Source: Bacillota bacterium
Lineage (GTDB): Bacteria > Bacillota > Clostridia > Christensenellales > CAG-138
Assembly (NCBI GenBank): GCA_023451115.1
Contig: JAEXFV010000020.1
Span: 1-9,185, forward strand
DNA: 9,185 bases
Direction: 5' to 3'
Positions 1 through 6,468 of the stretch are shown in pieces (the stretch's first letter is position 1; every line of letters begins with the position of its first letter). Under the pieces are notes generated by a model. The model saw nothing but the letters and a program-made list of their open reading frames with translations. It ran no database searches and had not been told where the DNA came from. A program made the position numbers and the translations under genes.

Positions 1-834
1 GGCATAGGTACGGGCCTGCGCGCCATCCACCAGCAGGCTAAAATCATCCCGGTGGGGGCCGGCGGTGGTTGCTCCCCGCAGGCTGTCCCGGGGCAGCGCT
101 GCCATCATCTGAGAAAACAGTGCCTCCGTTAAAGCCGCTTTTTCCTGCAAAGGCAAGGCGGGATGGTAGGCAAGGGTCAACTGCTCTCCGCCGCCGGTCA
201 GGGCCTGGTGAGTATCAGCGGCAATTTTGCCTACCCGCTCTAAAAAACGGGCTCTCTCCAACATGATTTCCGCTCCCAGGGAAGAAAGCTGCTGTGTCCA
301 CACTTCCAGCAAGGCGTTATCCAAGTGGGAATATCCCTTGATCAGGGCGTTGCGCTGGCGAAGTGCAGCATTGTATTGCTGCAGGCGGTAGTAATAAGCT
401 GGCTGGAGCTGGGAAAGCTCCATGTCCATAAAACGCCGCCGTTCTCCCGGCCCCTGTTTCACCAGACGCAAATCCTCCGGGGAAAACAGCACCACATTCA
501 GGCAACCCAACAATTCCCCGGAGCGGGAAAGGGGTGTGCTGTCTACCGAAATGGCTTTGCGTTCTTCCCGCCTGAGGCGGCATTCAATGCGGTGGGAGCC
601 GCTGCGCTTTTGCACATCCACCCCAACAAAGCCGCCGGGCTGACCCATGCGGATCAGCTCCCCGTCATGGCGGGTGCGGTGGCTGCGCCCCAGCGCACAT
701 AAAAAGATGGACTCCAGCACATTGGTTTTGCCTGCGGCATTTTCTCCCGACAGCACGCAAAGCCCAGGTGCGGGGACAAAATCCAGCTTGGCATAGCTGC
801 GGTAGTCAAAAAGCCGTAAGCGGGTAATCTGCAT
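1..834 (-). CDS. recF: DNA replication/repair protein RecF, 3' end beyond the window
   Basis: RecF is an SMC-like ABC ATPase that binds gapped DNA and, with RecO and RecR, helps load RecA at stalled forks and single-strand gaps in the cytoplasm. The first 278 codons are present and open to the left edge; the family is usually about 360-370 residues, so roughly 90 are missing by window truncation. The N-terminus MQITRLRLFDYRSY is typical RecF. The Walker A motif GENAAGKT lies at residues 30-37, and TTAGPHRDDF (about 256-265), which precedes the ABC signature, is visible just before the edge. Signature and Walker B would fall outside. The ATG at 834 is chosen because AGGAGG sits 4 nt upstream (839-844 on plus). 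It has its own promoter and lies downstream of the mnmE terminators, so it is probably an independent unit, perhaps reading into gyrB as in many Firmicutes (inference). Confidence 0.97.
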   Translation of the reverse strand, partial: MQITRLRLFDYRSYAKLDFVPAPGLCVLSGENAAGKTNVLESIFLCALGRSHRTRHDGELIRMGQPGGFVGVDVQKRSGSHRIECRLRREERKAISVDSTPLSRSGELLGCLNVVLFSPEDLRLVKQGPGERRRFMDMELSQLQPAYYYRLQQYNAALRQRNALIKGYSHLDNALLEVWTQQLSSLGAEIMLERARFLERVGKIAADTHQALTGGGEQLTLAYHPALPLQEKAALTEALFSQMMAALPRDSLRGATTAGPHRDDFSLLVDGAQARTYA

Positions 835-836
835 GC

Positions 837-881
837 TGCCTCCTGAGGCATACGGGCTTTTTCGCTACACAAAAAAAGCCC
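837..881 (-). promoter_or_regulatory. recF leader with overlapping hairpins and ribosome site
   Basis: Three pairings are visible in minus-strand RNA. AAG(A)CCC pairs with GGGCTT (about 876-891) and is followed by U residues, giving a weak terminator-like hairpin. The same GGGCTTTTT segment (873-881) can instead pair perfectly with AAAAAGCCC (854-862). Finally TGCCT (846-850) pairs with AGGCA (837-841), placing the Shine-Dalgarno AGGAGG in the loop and 3' arm. These could tune recF expression, but no ligand or protein is implied by the sequence. Confidence 0.4.
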
Positions 882-898
882 CTCGGGTCTTCTCAAAT

Positions 899-927
899 AG
901 TATAACATAAAATCCGTTGATTGACCA
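899..927 (-). promoter_or_regulatory. Probable sigma-A promoter of recF
   Basis: Read on the minus strand, -35 TGGTCA (922-927) and -10 TATACT (899-904) are 17 bp apart. The -10 is preceded by TG one base upstream, an extended -10. Transcription would start near 892, giving a leader of nearly 60 nt. It lies after the mnmE terminator, as an independent recF promoter should. Confidence 0.65.
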
Positions 928-999
928 GCATATATATTAATGAAGGAAAAGATTGTTTTGCTCCCAAAGCCTGAAACCCGCCTGCTCAATGGCACAGGC

Positions 1000-1028
1000 A
1001 AAAAAGCGGCAGGGATGCTGCCTGCCGC
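1000..1028 (-). terminator. Rho-independent terminator after mnmE
   Basis: On the minus strand GCGGCAGG (1021-1028) pairs with CCTGCCGC (1006-1013) across a 7-nt loop and is followed by six T residues (1000-1005). It is about 70 nt past the mnmE stop and separates mnmE from the recF promoter. Confidence 0.85.
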
Positions 1029-1056
1029 TGGAAAAGGAGGAATATCACGTGCAAAA

Positions 1057-1089
1057 CCGCTGCCTGCTTGGCTGCAGGGCAGGCAGCGG
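1057..1089 (-). other. Perfect 11-bp hairpin just past the mnmE stop
   Basis: CCGCTGCCTGC pairs with GCAGGCAGCGG over an 11-nt loop, 6 nt after the mnmE stop codon; the minus strand continues with TTTT. It could be a first, weak terminator or a 3'-end stabiliser. Its 5' arm is also complementary over 10 bases (GCTGCCTGCC/GGCAGGCAGC) to the 5' arm of the terminator at 1000-1028, so the two structures could compete. Confidence 0.6.
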
Positions 1090-1095
1090 GAAAGC

Positions 1096-2433
1096 TTATT
1101 TGCCCACGCAAAAGTTTTCAAAAATACGGTCGATTACCGCTTCATCCACATCCCGCCCTGTAATGGAGCCCAAGTGGCGCAGCGCATCCTGAATATCCGT
1201 GGAGGCACAGTCAAACCCGGAAAGGGAAAGGGCCGCCTGGGCGTTGGCCAGACAATCCAGCGCCTGGCCCAGGGCGCTCAGATGGCGGGCGTTGGTTACA
1301 TACACAGAGGAAAGGGCAGCCCCTCCGCAGCGCTGCACAAGAGCGTTTTGCAGCAAGTCCAGCCCCAGCCCCTGGGGCGCGCTGATGGGAAGCGCCTGTT
1401 CGCCCGGCTCCAGCGGCAGGTCGCCCGGCTGCCAGCAGCTGGGCAGGTCGCATTTGGTCTGCAGCACGAAACGGGATCTGCCCCTGGTTTGATGCAACAG
1501 GGACACATCCTCCTGTGTGAGCGGGACGGAACCGTCCAGCAGCAGCAACACAATGTCCGCCTGTTCCAAAGTTGCCCAGGCGCGGCTGACCCCCAAGCGC
1601 TCCGCTTCATCCTGGGTTTGGCGCAGCCCCGCCGTATCCACCAGCCGCAGGGGAATGCCCTGTAATTGCAGGCTTTCCTCCAACGTGTCCCTTGTGGTGC
1701 CGGGCTGGGAGGTGACAATGGCCCGCTCCCGGCCCAACAGAGCGTTCATCAGGCTGGATTTGCCGGCGTTGGGCCGCCCTAGCAGGGCTACGCACACGCC
1801 TTCGCGCAGCAGGCGTCCTGACTGGCCTTGCCGGATCAGCCCCTGAACGGCGGCAATCGCCTGCTCCAGGCCGGTGGGCAGGGCGGCAGTAACGTCTTCC
1901 TCCAACTCTTCCGGGTAGTCGATGGCAGCGCCGATGGCGCTTTGTAAATCCAACAGGCTGTTTTCCAAACCTACAATATCCTCTTTCAGCTTGCCCTGTA
2001 ATTGGCACAGAGCAGCCCGGGCGCTTTGTGCGGCCTGGGCGTTGATCAAATCCATTACCGCTTCCGCCTGGGAAAGATCCAGCTTGCCGTTTAAGAATGC
2101 GCGCCGGGTAAACTCCCCGGGCTGGGCAGGGACGAAGCCCAGGTCCAACAAGGCGTTTAACACATCCTGGGCTACCTTGGGGCTGCCGTGGCAGCTAAGC
2201 TCCAACAGATCTTCTCCCGTGTAGCTGTGGGGGCCAGGGAAAAACACCGCCATGGCGTCGTCCAAAATGACATCATGATGGCGCAGCAGCGCATGGGCCA
2301 TCACCCGGGGGGAGGCGGCAAGATCTTTGCCGCACAGGGAACGGGCCGCTTGGGCGCACAGGGGGCCGCTGGCCCGTAAAACCGCAATTGCCCCGCCCAC
2401 CGGGGTGGACAGGGCGCAAATGCTGCTTGCCAT
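1096..2433 (-). CDS. mnmE: tRNA uridine-5-carboxymethylaminomethyl(34) synthesis GTPase MnmE
   Basis: MnmE works with MnmG (GidA) to install the aminomethyl-type modification at wobble U34 of certain tRNAs, using a folate one-carbon donor and GTP. The protein is 445 residues, close to the usual 450-460. The N-terminal folate-binding domain starts SSICALSTPVGGAIAVLRAS. The inserted G domain shows G1 GRPNAGKSS (219-227), GTTRD (245-249) and DTAG (266-269). G4 reads TKCD (326-329) instead of the canonical NKxD. The C-terminal FCVGK (441-445) matches the conserved CxGK ending with the functional cysteine. I choose the ATG at 2433 rather than an in-frame ATG at 2454. The shorter form begins at the expected family position, has AGAGG 7 nt upstream, and overlaps the preceding stop by one base (TAATG), suggesting coupling to the nitroreductase gene. 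A U-tailed terminator follows. Confidence 0.97.
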   Translation of the reverse strand: MASSICALSTPVGGAIAVLRASGPLCAQAARSLCGKDLAASPRVMAHALLRHHDVILDDAMAVFFPGPHSYTGEDLLELSCHGSPKVAQDVLNALLDLGFVPAQPGEFTRRAFLNGKLDLSQAEAVMDLINAQAAQSARAALCQLQGKLKEDIVGLENSLLDLQSAIGAAIDYPEELEEDVTAALPTGLEQAIAAVQGLIRQGQSGRLLREGVCVALLGRPNAGKSSLMNALLGRERAIVTSQPGTTRDTLEESLQLQGIPLRLVDTAGLRQTQDEAERLGVSRAWATLEQADIVLLLLDGSVPLTQEDVSLLHQTRGRSRFVLQTKCDLPSCWQPGDLPLEPGEQALPISAPQGLGLDLLQNALVQRCGGAALSSVYVTNARHLSALGQALDCLANAQAALSLSGFDCASTDIQDALRHLGSITGRDVDEAVIDRIFENFCVGK

Positions 2434-2963
2434 TACCAAACCTCTTTGTGCCATTTTTCCAGTTCAAAGGGCTCGGTGCGGGGCCGAGGCTCGCCTGTAG
2501 GATGGCCCACCGCGATCACGCTCACCGGCCGCATTTGCTCAGGCAAGCCCAACAGCTGCTTTACCGGTTCATAATGCTCCCGCTCAGGGCAAATGCCCAG
2601 CCAAACGCCACCCAGGCCCAGGGCATGGGCGCAAAGCAGCATGTTTTCGGTGGCTGCAGCGCAGTTTTGAATGCGGTATTCCTCATTGTACTGCTGAGCC
2701 GCTTCATCCAGGCCGGAAAAATCCGCTACCGTCACAATGGCCAGGGGCGCTTGCTTGAGCATTTTCCACCATTGGGCGGCGTCCGCCATGGCATTGAGCA
2801 CCTTACGGTCTGTAACGGTTATCATGCTCCAGGCCCGGCAGTTGTTGGAGGAGGGGGCGTGCATCCCCGCTTTTACAATGGCTTCCATCTGCTGGGCAGA
2901 TACTGGGTCGGAAGAAAACTCCCGCCTGCTCCTACGGGTAAAAATGGCTTCTAATGTGTCCAT
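2433..2963 (-). CDS. Nitroreductase family protein (FMN-dependent oxidoreductase)
   Basis: A 176-residue protein of the usual small-nitroreductase length. These are cytoplasmic FMN flavoproteins, usually dimers, that use NAD(P)H to reduce nitro compounds, quinones or other substrates; the true substrate cannot be read from sequence. Visible family marks are the FMN-phosphate-binding arginine run RRSRRE (10-15), HAPSSNNCRAW (35-45), the helix QNCAAATENMLLCAHALGLG (about 99-118) leading into GVWLGICPE, and the late IAVGHP (150-155). The ATG at 2963 has AAAAGGAG about 9 nt upstream and begins MDTLEAIFTRRS as in the family. An in-frame ATG at 3104 would add 47 residues translated from the intergenic tandem repeat, which is unlikely. 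The stop overlaps the mnmE start. I could not identify a convincing promoter in the gap upstream. Confidence 0.93.
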   Translation of the reverse strand: MDTLEAIFTRRSRREFSSDPVSAQQMEAIVKAGMHAPSSNNCRAWSMITVTDRKVLNAMADAAQWWKMLKQAPLAIVTVADFSGLDEAAQQYNEEYRIQNCAAATENMLLCAHALGLGGVWLGICPEREHYEPVKQLLGLPEQMRPVSVIAVGHPTGEPRPRTEPFELEKWHKEVW

Positions 2964-3000
2964 ACTGTTGCTCTCCTTTTGCTGTATTAAATATCCATAT

Positions 3001-3140
3001 CCCGTACCCCTAAGGGTTCGGGGACTACTTGACAACGGGGCGATGTCAAAGCCAAGGCTTTGACACCCTTCCCCCATACCTCTGAGAGTTGGAGGGCTTG
3101 ACAACGGGGCGATGCCAAAGACAAGGATTTGACCATCCCC
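3001..3140. repeat. Imperfect intergenic tandem repeat, 69-bp period
   Basis: Two copies lie in the gap between the SDR and nitroreductase genes. Their 37-bp cores at 3028-3064 and 3097-3133 match at 34 of 37 positions and begin CTTGACAACGGGGCGATG. The flanking part (tacccctaagggttcgggg against tacctctgagagttggaggg) is looser, with a 3-bp indel. The left copy contains a perfect 10-bp inverted repeat, TGTCAAAGCC-AA-GGCTTTGACA (3044-3065), overlapping TTGACA-(9 nt)-TGTCAA. The right copy has lost most of this pairing. It resembles a dispersed intergenic element rather than coding DNA, but dispersion cannot be seen from one window. Confidence 0.75.
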
Positions 3141-3161
3141 CTGTAAACCGGGGCAAGCCGA

Positions 3162-4025
3162 CTATTGTTTGAGATACATCAAAGCCAACAGCCGCTCTAC
3201 CAACCAACCAGGCAATATCCGTTTGAGAAACACAAATGCCCGGTAACTGCCGCCTACCACTTTGCGGGCGGGCGGGTTGGACTGATAAACGGCTTTGATC
3301 ACAGCCCGGGCTACCTGGCAAGGCGACATGCCATTTTGCTCGTCCCGCTCCATACGGCCTACTGCGTGGGCCAGTGCGCCCTGATAGGCCGGGTTTTCCT
3401 TTGCTGCGACAGTGTAGGCCCTGGCTGCGGTAAAACCGGTTTTTACATCTCCAGGCTCAATGAGGGCAGCCTTTACCCCATAGGGGGCCAGTTCCAGGCG
3501 CAAGCCCTCGGTGAGCATGGCAAGGGCGGCTTTGGAGCTGGAATACAGGGTTTGAAAGGGGATGGAGAAGATGCCGCCCACAGATCCGATGTTGATCACC
3601 AACCCCTTCTTCTGGGCACGCATCCGGGGCAACACTAGGTTTAACATGCGCAGCACCCCAAAGTAGTTTACCTCCATTTGAGCCTGCCCATCCTGGGGCG
3701 TACAGTCCTCCACCGCGCCGCATAGGCCATTCCCCGCAGCGTTGACCAGAATGTGGATTTCCCCTTCCTGGCTAAGCACCTGCTCCACAAAAGCTTTGGC
3801 GCTTTCGTCTATGGTTACGTCCAGCTGCAACAGCTTGAAAAAGCCTCCCCCGGGGATGCCCTGGGGAATATGATCCTGCAGTTTGACATCAGGGGGCAGC
3901 GCGCCCCGGCGGCAGCCGCCGTATACCCGCAAGCCCTGAGCTGCCAGCAAAAAGGCGATCTCCCGCCCAATGCCGGACGAAGCGCCGGTGACAATCGCCA
4001 CAGGCCCGTATGGGTTTTGCTTCAT
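3162..4025 (-). CDS. Short-chain dehydrogenase/reductase (SDR family oxidoreductase)
   Basis: A 287-residue classical SDR, a cytoplasmic NAD(P)(H)-dependent oxidoreductase of unknown substrate. The Rossmann cofactor motif TGASSGIG is at 13-20, NAAG at 95-98, and the catalytic set is N120, S148, Y161 and K165 (YSSSK). PGDVKT at 191-196 is the usual post-catalytic motif. Two arginines after the second strand (CRR, 38-40) suggest NADP(H) preference (inference). The C-terminal segment from about 250, with aromatic and basic residues, resembles SDRs that associate with membranes or lipid-like substrates, but this is weak. The ATG at 4025 follows a GGGGGA ribosome site. The gene starts 15 nt after the dnaB stop with no terminator between, so it is probably co-transcribed with dnaB. 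Confidence 0.94.
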   Translation of the reverse strand: MKQNPYGPVAIVTGASSGIGREIAFLLAAQGLRVYGGCRRGALPPDVKLQDHIPQGIPGGGFFKLLQLDVTIDESAKAFVEQVLSQEGEIHILVNAAGNGLCGAVEDCTPQDGQAQMEVNYFGVLRMLNLVLPRMRAQKKGLVINIGSVGGIFSIPFQTLYSSSKAALAMLTEGLRLELAPYGVKAALIEPGDVKTGFTAARAYTVAAKENPAYQGALAHAVGRMERDEQNGMSPCQVARAVIKAVYQSNPPARKVVGGSYRAFVFLKRILPGWLVERLLALMYLKQ

Positions 4026-4040
4026 ATGATTTTCCCCCGA

Positions 4041-5393
4041 TTATCCTTCGTACGCTTTGTTTTTAAATTTGGTGTATTGCCCCAGCCACACCAGCGGCAC
4101 AGTGCCTGTGGGGCCGTTGCGGTGTTTGGCGATGATGACTTCCGCCTCGCTGTCGTCTGCGTCCGGGTCGTATACGCTATCCCGGTAAAGCATGAGGATG
4201 ATGTCCGCGTCCTGCTCAATGGCGCCGCTCTCCCGCAGGTCCGCCATGATGGGCCGGTGATCCTGCCGCTGCTCCGGTGCGCGGGAAAGCTGGGCCAACA
4301 ACAGGATGGGCACATCCAGCTCCCGGGCCAGCACCTTGAGGGAACGGGTGATTTCGGAAATTTCCTGCTGGCGGCTGTCCGTCTTTTTCGGGGAGTGCAT
4401 CAGCTGCAAATAGTCGATCACCACCATGTCCAACCCGTAACGGGCTTTATGCCGCCGGCATTTGGAGCGGATTTCCGGCACGGTAGCCCCGGCTGTGTCG
4501 TCGATATACAGTTGGCTCTGTTCCATCATAGGCAGAAGGTCTGCAATTTTCATCATTTCTTCCGGGGTAGCGGCTCCGGTTTTTACCCGCTGCATGTCCA
4601 CCTCCGCTTCGGTGCAGAACATACGCATGATGAGCTGCTCCCGGTCCATTTCCAGGGAAAACATCACCACGCTTTTCCCTGCGTGGAAGGAAGCATACTG
4701 GGCGATGTTCATGGCAAAGCTGGTTTTGCCCATGGAAGGCCGGGCTGCAATGATGATCAGATCGGATTTTTGCAGCCCCGAGGTTTTCGAGTCCAAATCG
4801 ATAAACCCGGAAGGTACCCCGGTGAGGGACCCTTTGAGGTTCATCAGCTCGCCCATTTTGCCGAAGGTGTCGTACATGGTTTTTTGAATGGGCAAGAGAG
4901 AGTCCGCGGCTTTTTTCATGGAAATGTCGTAGATACGGCGCTCCGCATCGTTCAACACCTCAGCAAGCTCCCGCTCCCCGTCCAGGCTGTCCTTGGCGAT
5001 TTGCCCCCCGGCCCGGATAAGCTGGCGCAATACAGAGCGCTCCTCTACAATGTCGATATATTGCTCCACATTGGCGGCGCTGGGCGTATACAGGGCCAGC
5101 TCGGTAATGTAGGGCGCGTCCCCTACGGCCCGGAGTTTACCCAGCCTGTCCAGCTCGGCCACCAATGTGACGCTGTCTACCGCGTCGCCCCCATCCCGCA
5201 GGCCGCGGATGCACTCAAAAATATCCTGATGGGCGGGCATATAAAAATCCACCGGTTCCAGCCGCTCCAGGGCCAGATCCAGCGCCCCCTGGTCCAACAA
5301 CATGCTGCCCAGCACAGAACGCTCCGCCTCAATGCTATGCGGGGCGGAAACGGGTGTAGGGGATTGTTCCGGGATGGGGCGATATTCTTCCAT
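4041..5393 (-). CDS. dnaB: Replicative DNA helicase DnaB (DnaC in Bacillus naming)
   Basis: The hexameric 5'-3' helicase that unwinds DNA ahead of the replisome and contacts primase. At 450 residues it has the normal length. The N-terminal collar domain (about 20-125) begins with the typical PHSIEAERSVLGSML. After a linker (about 150-185) comes the RecA-like ATPase core: Walker A ARPSMGKTS (217-225), FSLEM (245-249) with the likely catalytic glutamate, Walker B MVVIDYLQLM (323-332), LLLAQLSR (364-371), LRESGAIEQDADII (386-399) and AKHRNGPTG (422-430), which carries the arginine-finger region. I see no intein. The ATG at 5393 has AGGAGG 5 nt upstream. It is read from the promoter at about 5495-5523 and continues into the SDR gene. 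Its family is normally essential. In Bacillus the homologue lies behind rplI, whereas here a YczE-type gene precedes it. Confidence 0.98.
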   Translation of the reverse strand: MEEYRPIPEQSPTPVSAPHSIEAERSVLGSMLLDQGALDLALERLEPVDFYMPAHQDIFECIRGLRDGGDAVDSVTLVAELDRLGKLRAVGDAPYITELALYTPSAANVEQYIDIVEERSVLRQLIRAGGQIAKDSLDGERELAEVLNDAERRIYDISMKKAADSLLPIQKTMYDTFGKMGELMNLKGSLTGVPSGFIDLDSKTSGLQKSDLIIIAARPSMGKTSFAMNIAQYASFHAGKSVVMFSLEMDREQLIMRMFCTEAEVDMQRVKTGAATPEEMMKIADLLPMMEQSQLYIDDTAGATVPEIRSKCRRHKARYGLDMVVIDYLQLMHSPKKTDSRQQEISEITRSLKVLARELDVPILLLAQLSRAPEQRQDHRPIMADLRESGAIEQDADIILMLYRDSVYDPDADDSEAEVIIAKHRNGPTGTVPLVWLGQYTKFKNKAYEG

Positions 5394-5454
5394 TGCAGCC
5401 TCCTGGGTATTACTACCATCCCCAACCTGCCGGCGCGGGGACGTCCTCTAAGGT

Positions 5455-5485
5455 TATGGCAAAGCCTAAGACTATGATTGCCATA
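5455..5485 (-). other. Hairpin in the dnaB 5' leader
   Basis: TATGGCAA (5478-5485) pairs perfectly with TTGCCATA (5455-5462), 8 bp over a 15-nt loop, about 60-90 nt upstream of the dnaB start codon. There is no T-run, so it is not a terminator. Function unknown. Confidence 0.5.
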
Positions 5486-5494
5486 GATATCCTT

Positions 5495-5523
5495 ATTATA
5501 TCGCATGTGATATCGCATGAAAA
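5495..5523 (-). promoter_or_regulatory. Probable sigma-A promoter of dnaB
   Basis: On the minus strand, a perfect -10 TATAAT (5495-5500) lies 17 bp from a weak -35 TTTTCA (5518-5523). Transcription would start near 5488, giving a leader of about 95 nt. The promoter lies just past the yczE terminator, consistent with an independent dnaB-SDR unit. Confidence 0.75.
5498..5519 (-). repeat. Two 10-bp direct repeats inside the dnaB promoter
   Basis: CATGCGATAT occurs twice, at 5510-5519 and 5498-5507, with a 12-bp period. The copies fill the promoter spacer and reach into the -35 and -10 hexamers. Repeats placed like this are candidate operator half-sites, but no regulator can be named. Confidence 0.6.
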
Positions 5524-5528
5524 GGCAA

Positions 5529-5584
5529 AAGAAAAAGCTGCTCCCCTCTGGGCCTTAATATAAAAGCCGCAAAGGGAACAGCTT
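5529..5584 (-). terminator. Rho-independent terminator after the yczE-like gene
   Basis: In minus-strand RNA, AAGCTGTTCCCTTT (5571-5584) pairs with GAGGGGAGCAGCTT (5535-5548), 14 bp with three G-U pairs, followed by TTTCTTTT. It starts 27 nt after the stop codon. The loop of about 22 nt is large. Confidence 0.8.
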
Positions 5585-5610
5585 GTTTACCCAACAGAAC
5601 GAGCAAACCG

Positions 5611-6291
5611 CTACGCCGATTTTTGGTCACCGGGCCAGATTGCACGGATGGTGCCAAAAATATCCTCCTGCGGTACGGTGCGAGGCTCAAAATGAAACAG
5701 GCGGAACACCCCTTGCAGAATCATGCCCGAGAAGCATACCGAAACCACGGTACCCACGCCCACCGGGCCGCCCAACAGCCAGCCGATGAGCAGCACTGCA
5801 GCGTCAATGATGATTTTTACCAGACCAATGGGCAATTTTTTCAGTCGTTTGCCCAGACCTACCATGAGGGAATCCCTGGGGCCGCAGCACAGCCCGCAGG
5901 ACATGAACACATAAGAGCCTACCTGCATCAGCACCAGCCCGGGCAGCAAAAAGGCGATGCCTGCAAGCAGGGTGGTCTGCTGGGGAAGGGGATTCCAAAA
6001 CAGGAACACGTCTACAAAGGTGCCGGTGAGCAATGCGTCCAGCAGGGTGCCCAGGCCGATGCGCTCTCCGATGAGCAGATCCACACCTAGGATGAGAATG
6101 CTGGAAATTACCATCACAGTGCCATAAGTGGTATGGGTAACATGGGATACGCCCATGCCAAATACCTCCCAGGGAGCAAGACCAATGTTGGCCTGAATGG
6201 TTAAATAGGAGCCGAAAGCGAAAATCAGCAGCCCGCTGACCGCTTTGAGGCTTTTTGTTACATAATGCAGCATGATCAATATGCGCTCCAT
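5611..6291 (-). CDS. YczE/YyaS/YitT-family integral membrane protein
   Basis: A 226-residue hydrophobic protein with about five membrane segments (near 15-33, 57-75, 80-98, 107-130 and 153-190). Family marks are NIGLAPWEVF (35-44), the segment starting GTVMVISSILILGVDLL at 57 and ending GLGTLLDALLTG (79-90), and CCGPRDSLMVGLGKR (135-149), all typical of the YczE branch. The family's function is not well established; in Bacillus, YczE has been linked to post-translational activation of lipopeptide synthesis, and transport has been suggested. I assign no substrate. The start is uncertain: ATG at 6291 follows a GGGG tract, while an ATG at 6273 has GGAG about 12 nt upstream. It sits between the thiT terminator and its own terminator, so it is probably monocistronic with a leader of about 170 nt. 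Confidence 0.88.
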   Translation of the reverse strand: MERILIMLHYVTKSLKAVSGLLIFAFGSYLTIQANIGLAPWEVFGMGVSHVTHTTYGTVMVISSILILGVDLLIGERIGLGTLLDALLTGTFVDVFLFWNPLPQQTTLLAGIAFLLPGLVLMQVGSYVFMSCGLCCGPRDSLMVGLGKRLKKLPIGLVKIIIDAAVLLIGWLLGGPVGVGTVVSVCFSGMILQGVFRLFHFEPRTVPQEDIFGTIRAIWPGDQKSA

Positions 6292-6297
6292 TCCACA

Positions 6298-6319
6298 CCC
6301 CGCAACCTTTGGTTAGGGG
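6298..6319 (-). promoter_or_regulatory. Hairpin covering the yczE ribosome site
   Basis: In minus-strand RNA, CCCC-TA-AACC-AAA-GGTT-GC-GGGG-type pairing (4 bp, a 2x2 internal loop, 4 bp, AAA loop) ends in the GGGG tract 6 nt before the ATG at 6291. That tract is the only Shine-Dalgarno-like sequence for that start, so the hairpin could limit translation. Confidence 0.4.
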
Positions 6320-6324
6320 CTTTC

Positions 6325-6444
6325 TTAAAGATGCGTGTGCAAAACCAGAGGCTTGCGCACGGTCCGTTGCTGTCCCCAGGGTTGGAAACTGCTACAGGCC
6401 TCTATGCCAAAGCCGGCGGCTTTGGCTGCTAGCCGCTCCGCCAT
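6325..6444 (-). CDS. Possible 39-residue small ORF or gene remnant upstream of yczE
   Basis: An ATG-to-TAA frame starts MAERLAAKAAGFGIE and ends RTVRKPLVLHTHL. The frame stays open for ten more codons upstream, including KFRLSQPF before the ATG, until a TGA at 6475-6477. The composition (helical alanine-rich start, then SSFQPWGQQRTVRKP) looks more protein-like than most shadow frames. However, there is no Shine-Dalgarno before the ATG, and the same stretch contains a perfect 8-bp hairpin, CCAAAGCC-GCC-GGCTTTGG. It could be a leader peptide, the C-terminal remnant of a lost gene, or a structured untranslated region read by chance. I do not recognise a family. Confidence 0.25.
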   Translation of the reverse strand: MAERLAAKAAGFGIEACSSFQPWGQQRTVRKPLVLHTHL

Positions 6445-6468
6445 AAAAGGTTGTGACAGGCGAAACTT

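Noticed and set aside
654..1121. 155-codon minus-strand frame over the mnmE-recF gap
   Set aside because: Covers the mnmE terminator, recF promoter and recF start in a different frame; no family resemblance.
940..1665. 241-codon plus-strand open frame
   Set aside because: Antisense to the mnmE 3' half, crosses the mnmE terminator hairpins, and has no ribosome site or domain.
2964..3104. N-terminal extension of the nitroreductase from an ATG at 3104
   Set aside because: The extension is translated tandem repeat; the ATG at 2963 has a good ribosome site and the family-typical N-terminus.
3753..5477. 574-codon plus-strand open frame
   Set aside because: It is antisense to dnaB and part of the SDR gene, which have clear family motifs. 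The product is histidine- and glycine-rich without a recognisable domain; long antisense frames are expected in GC-rich genes.
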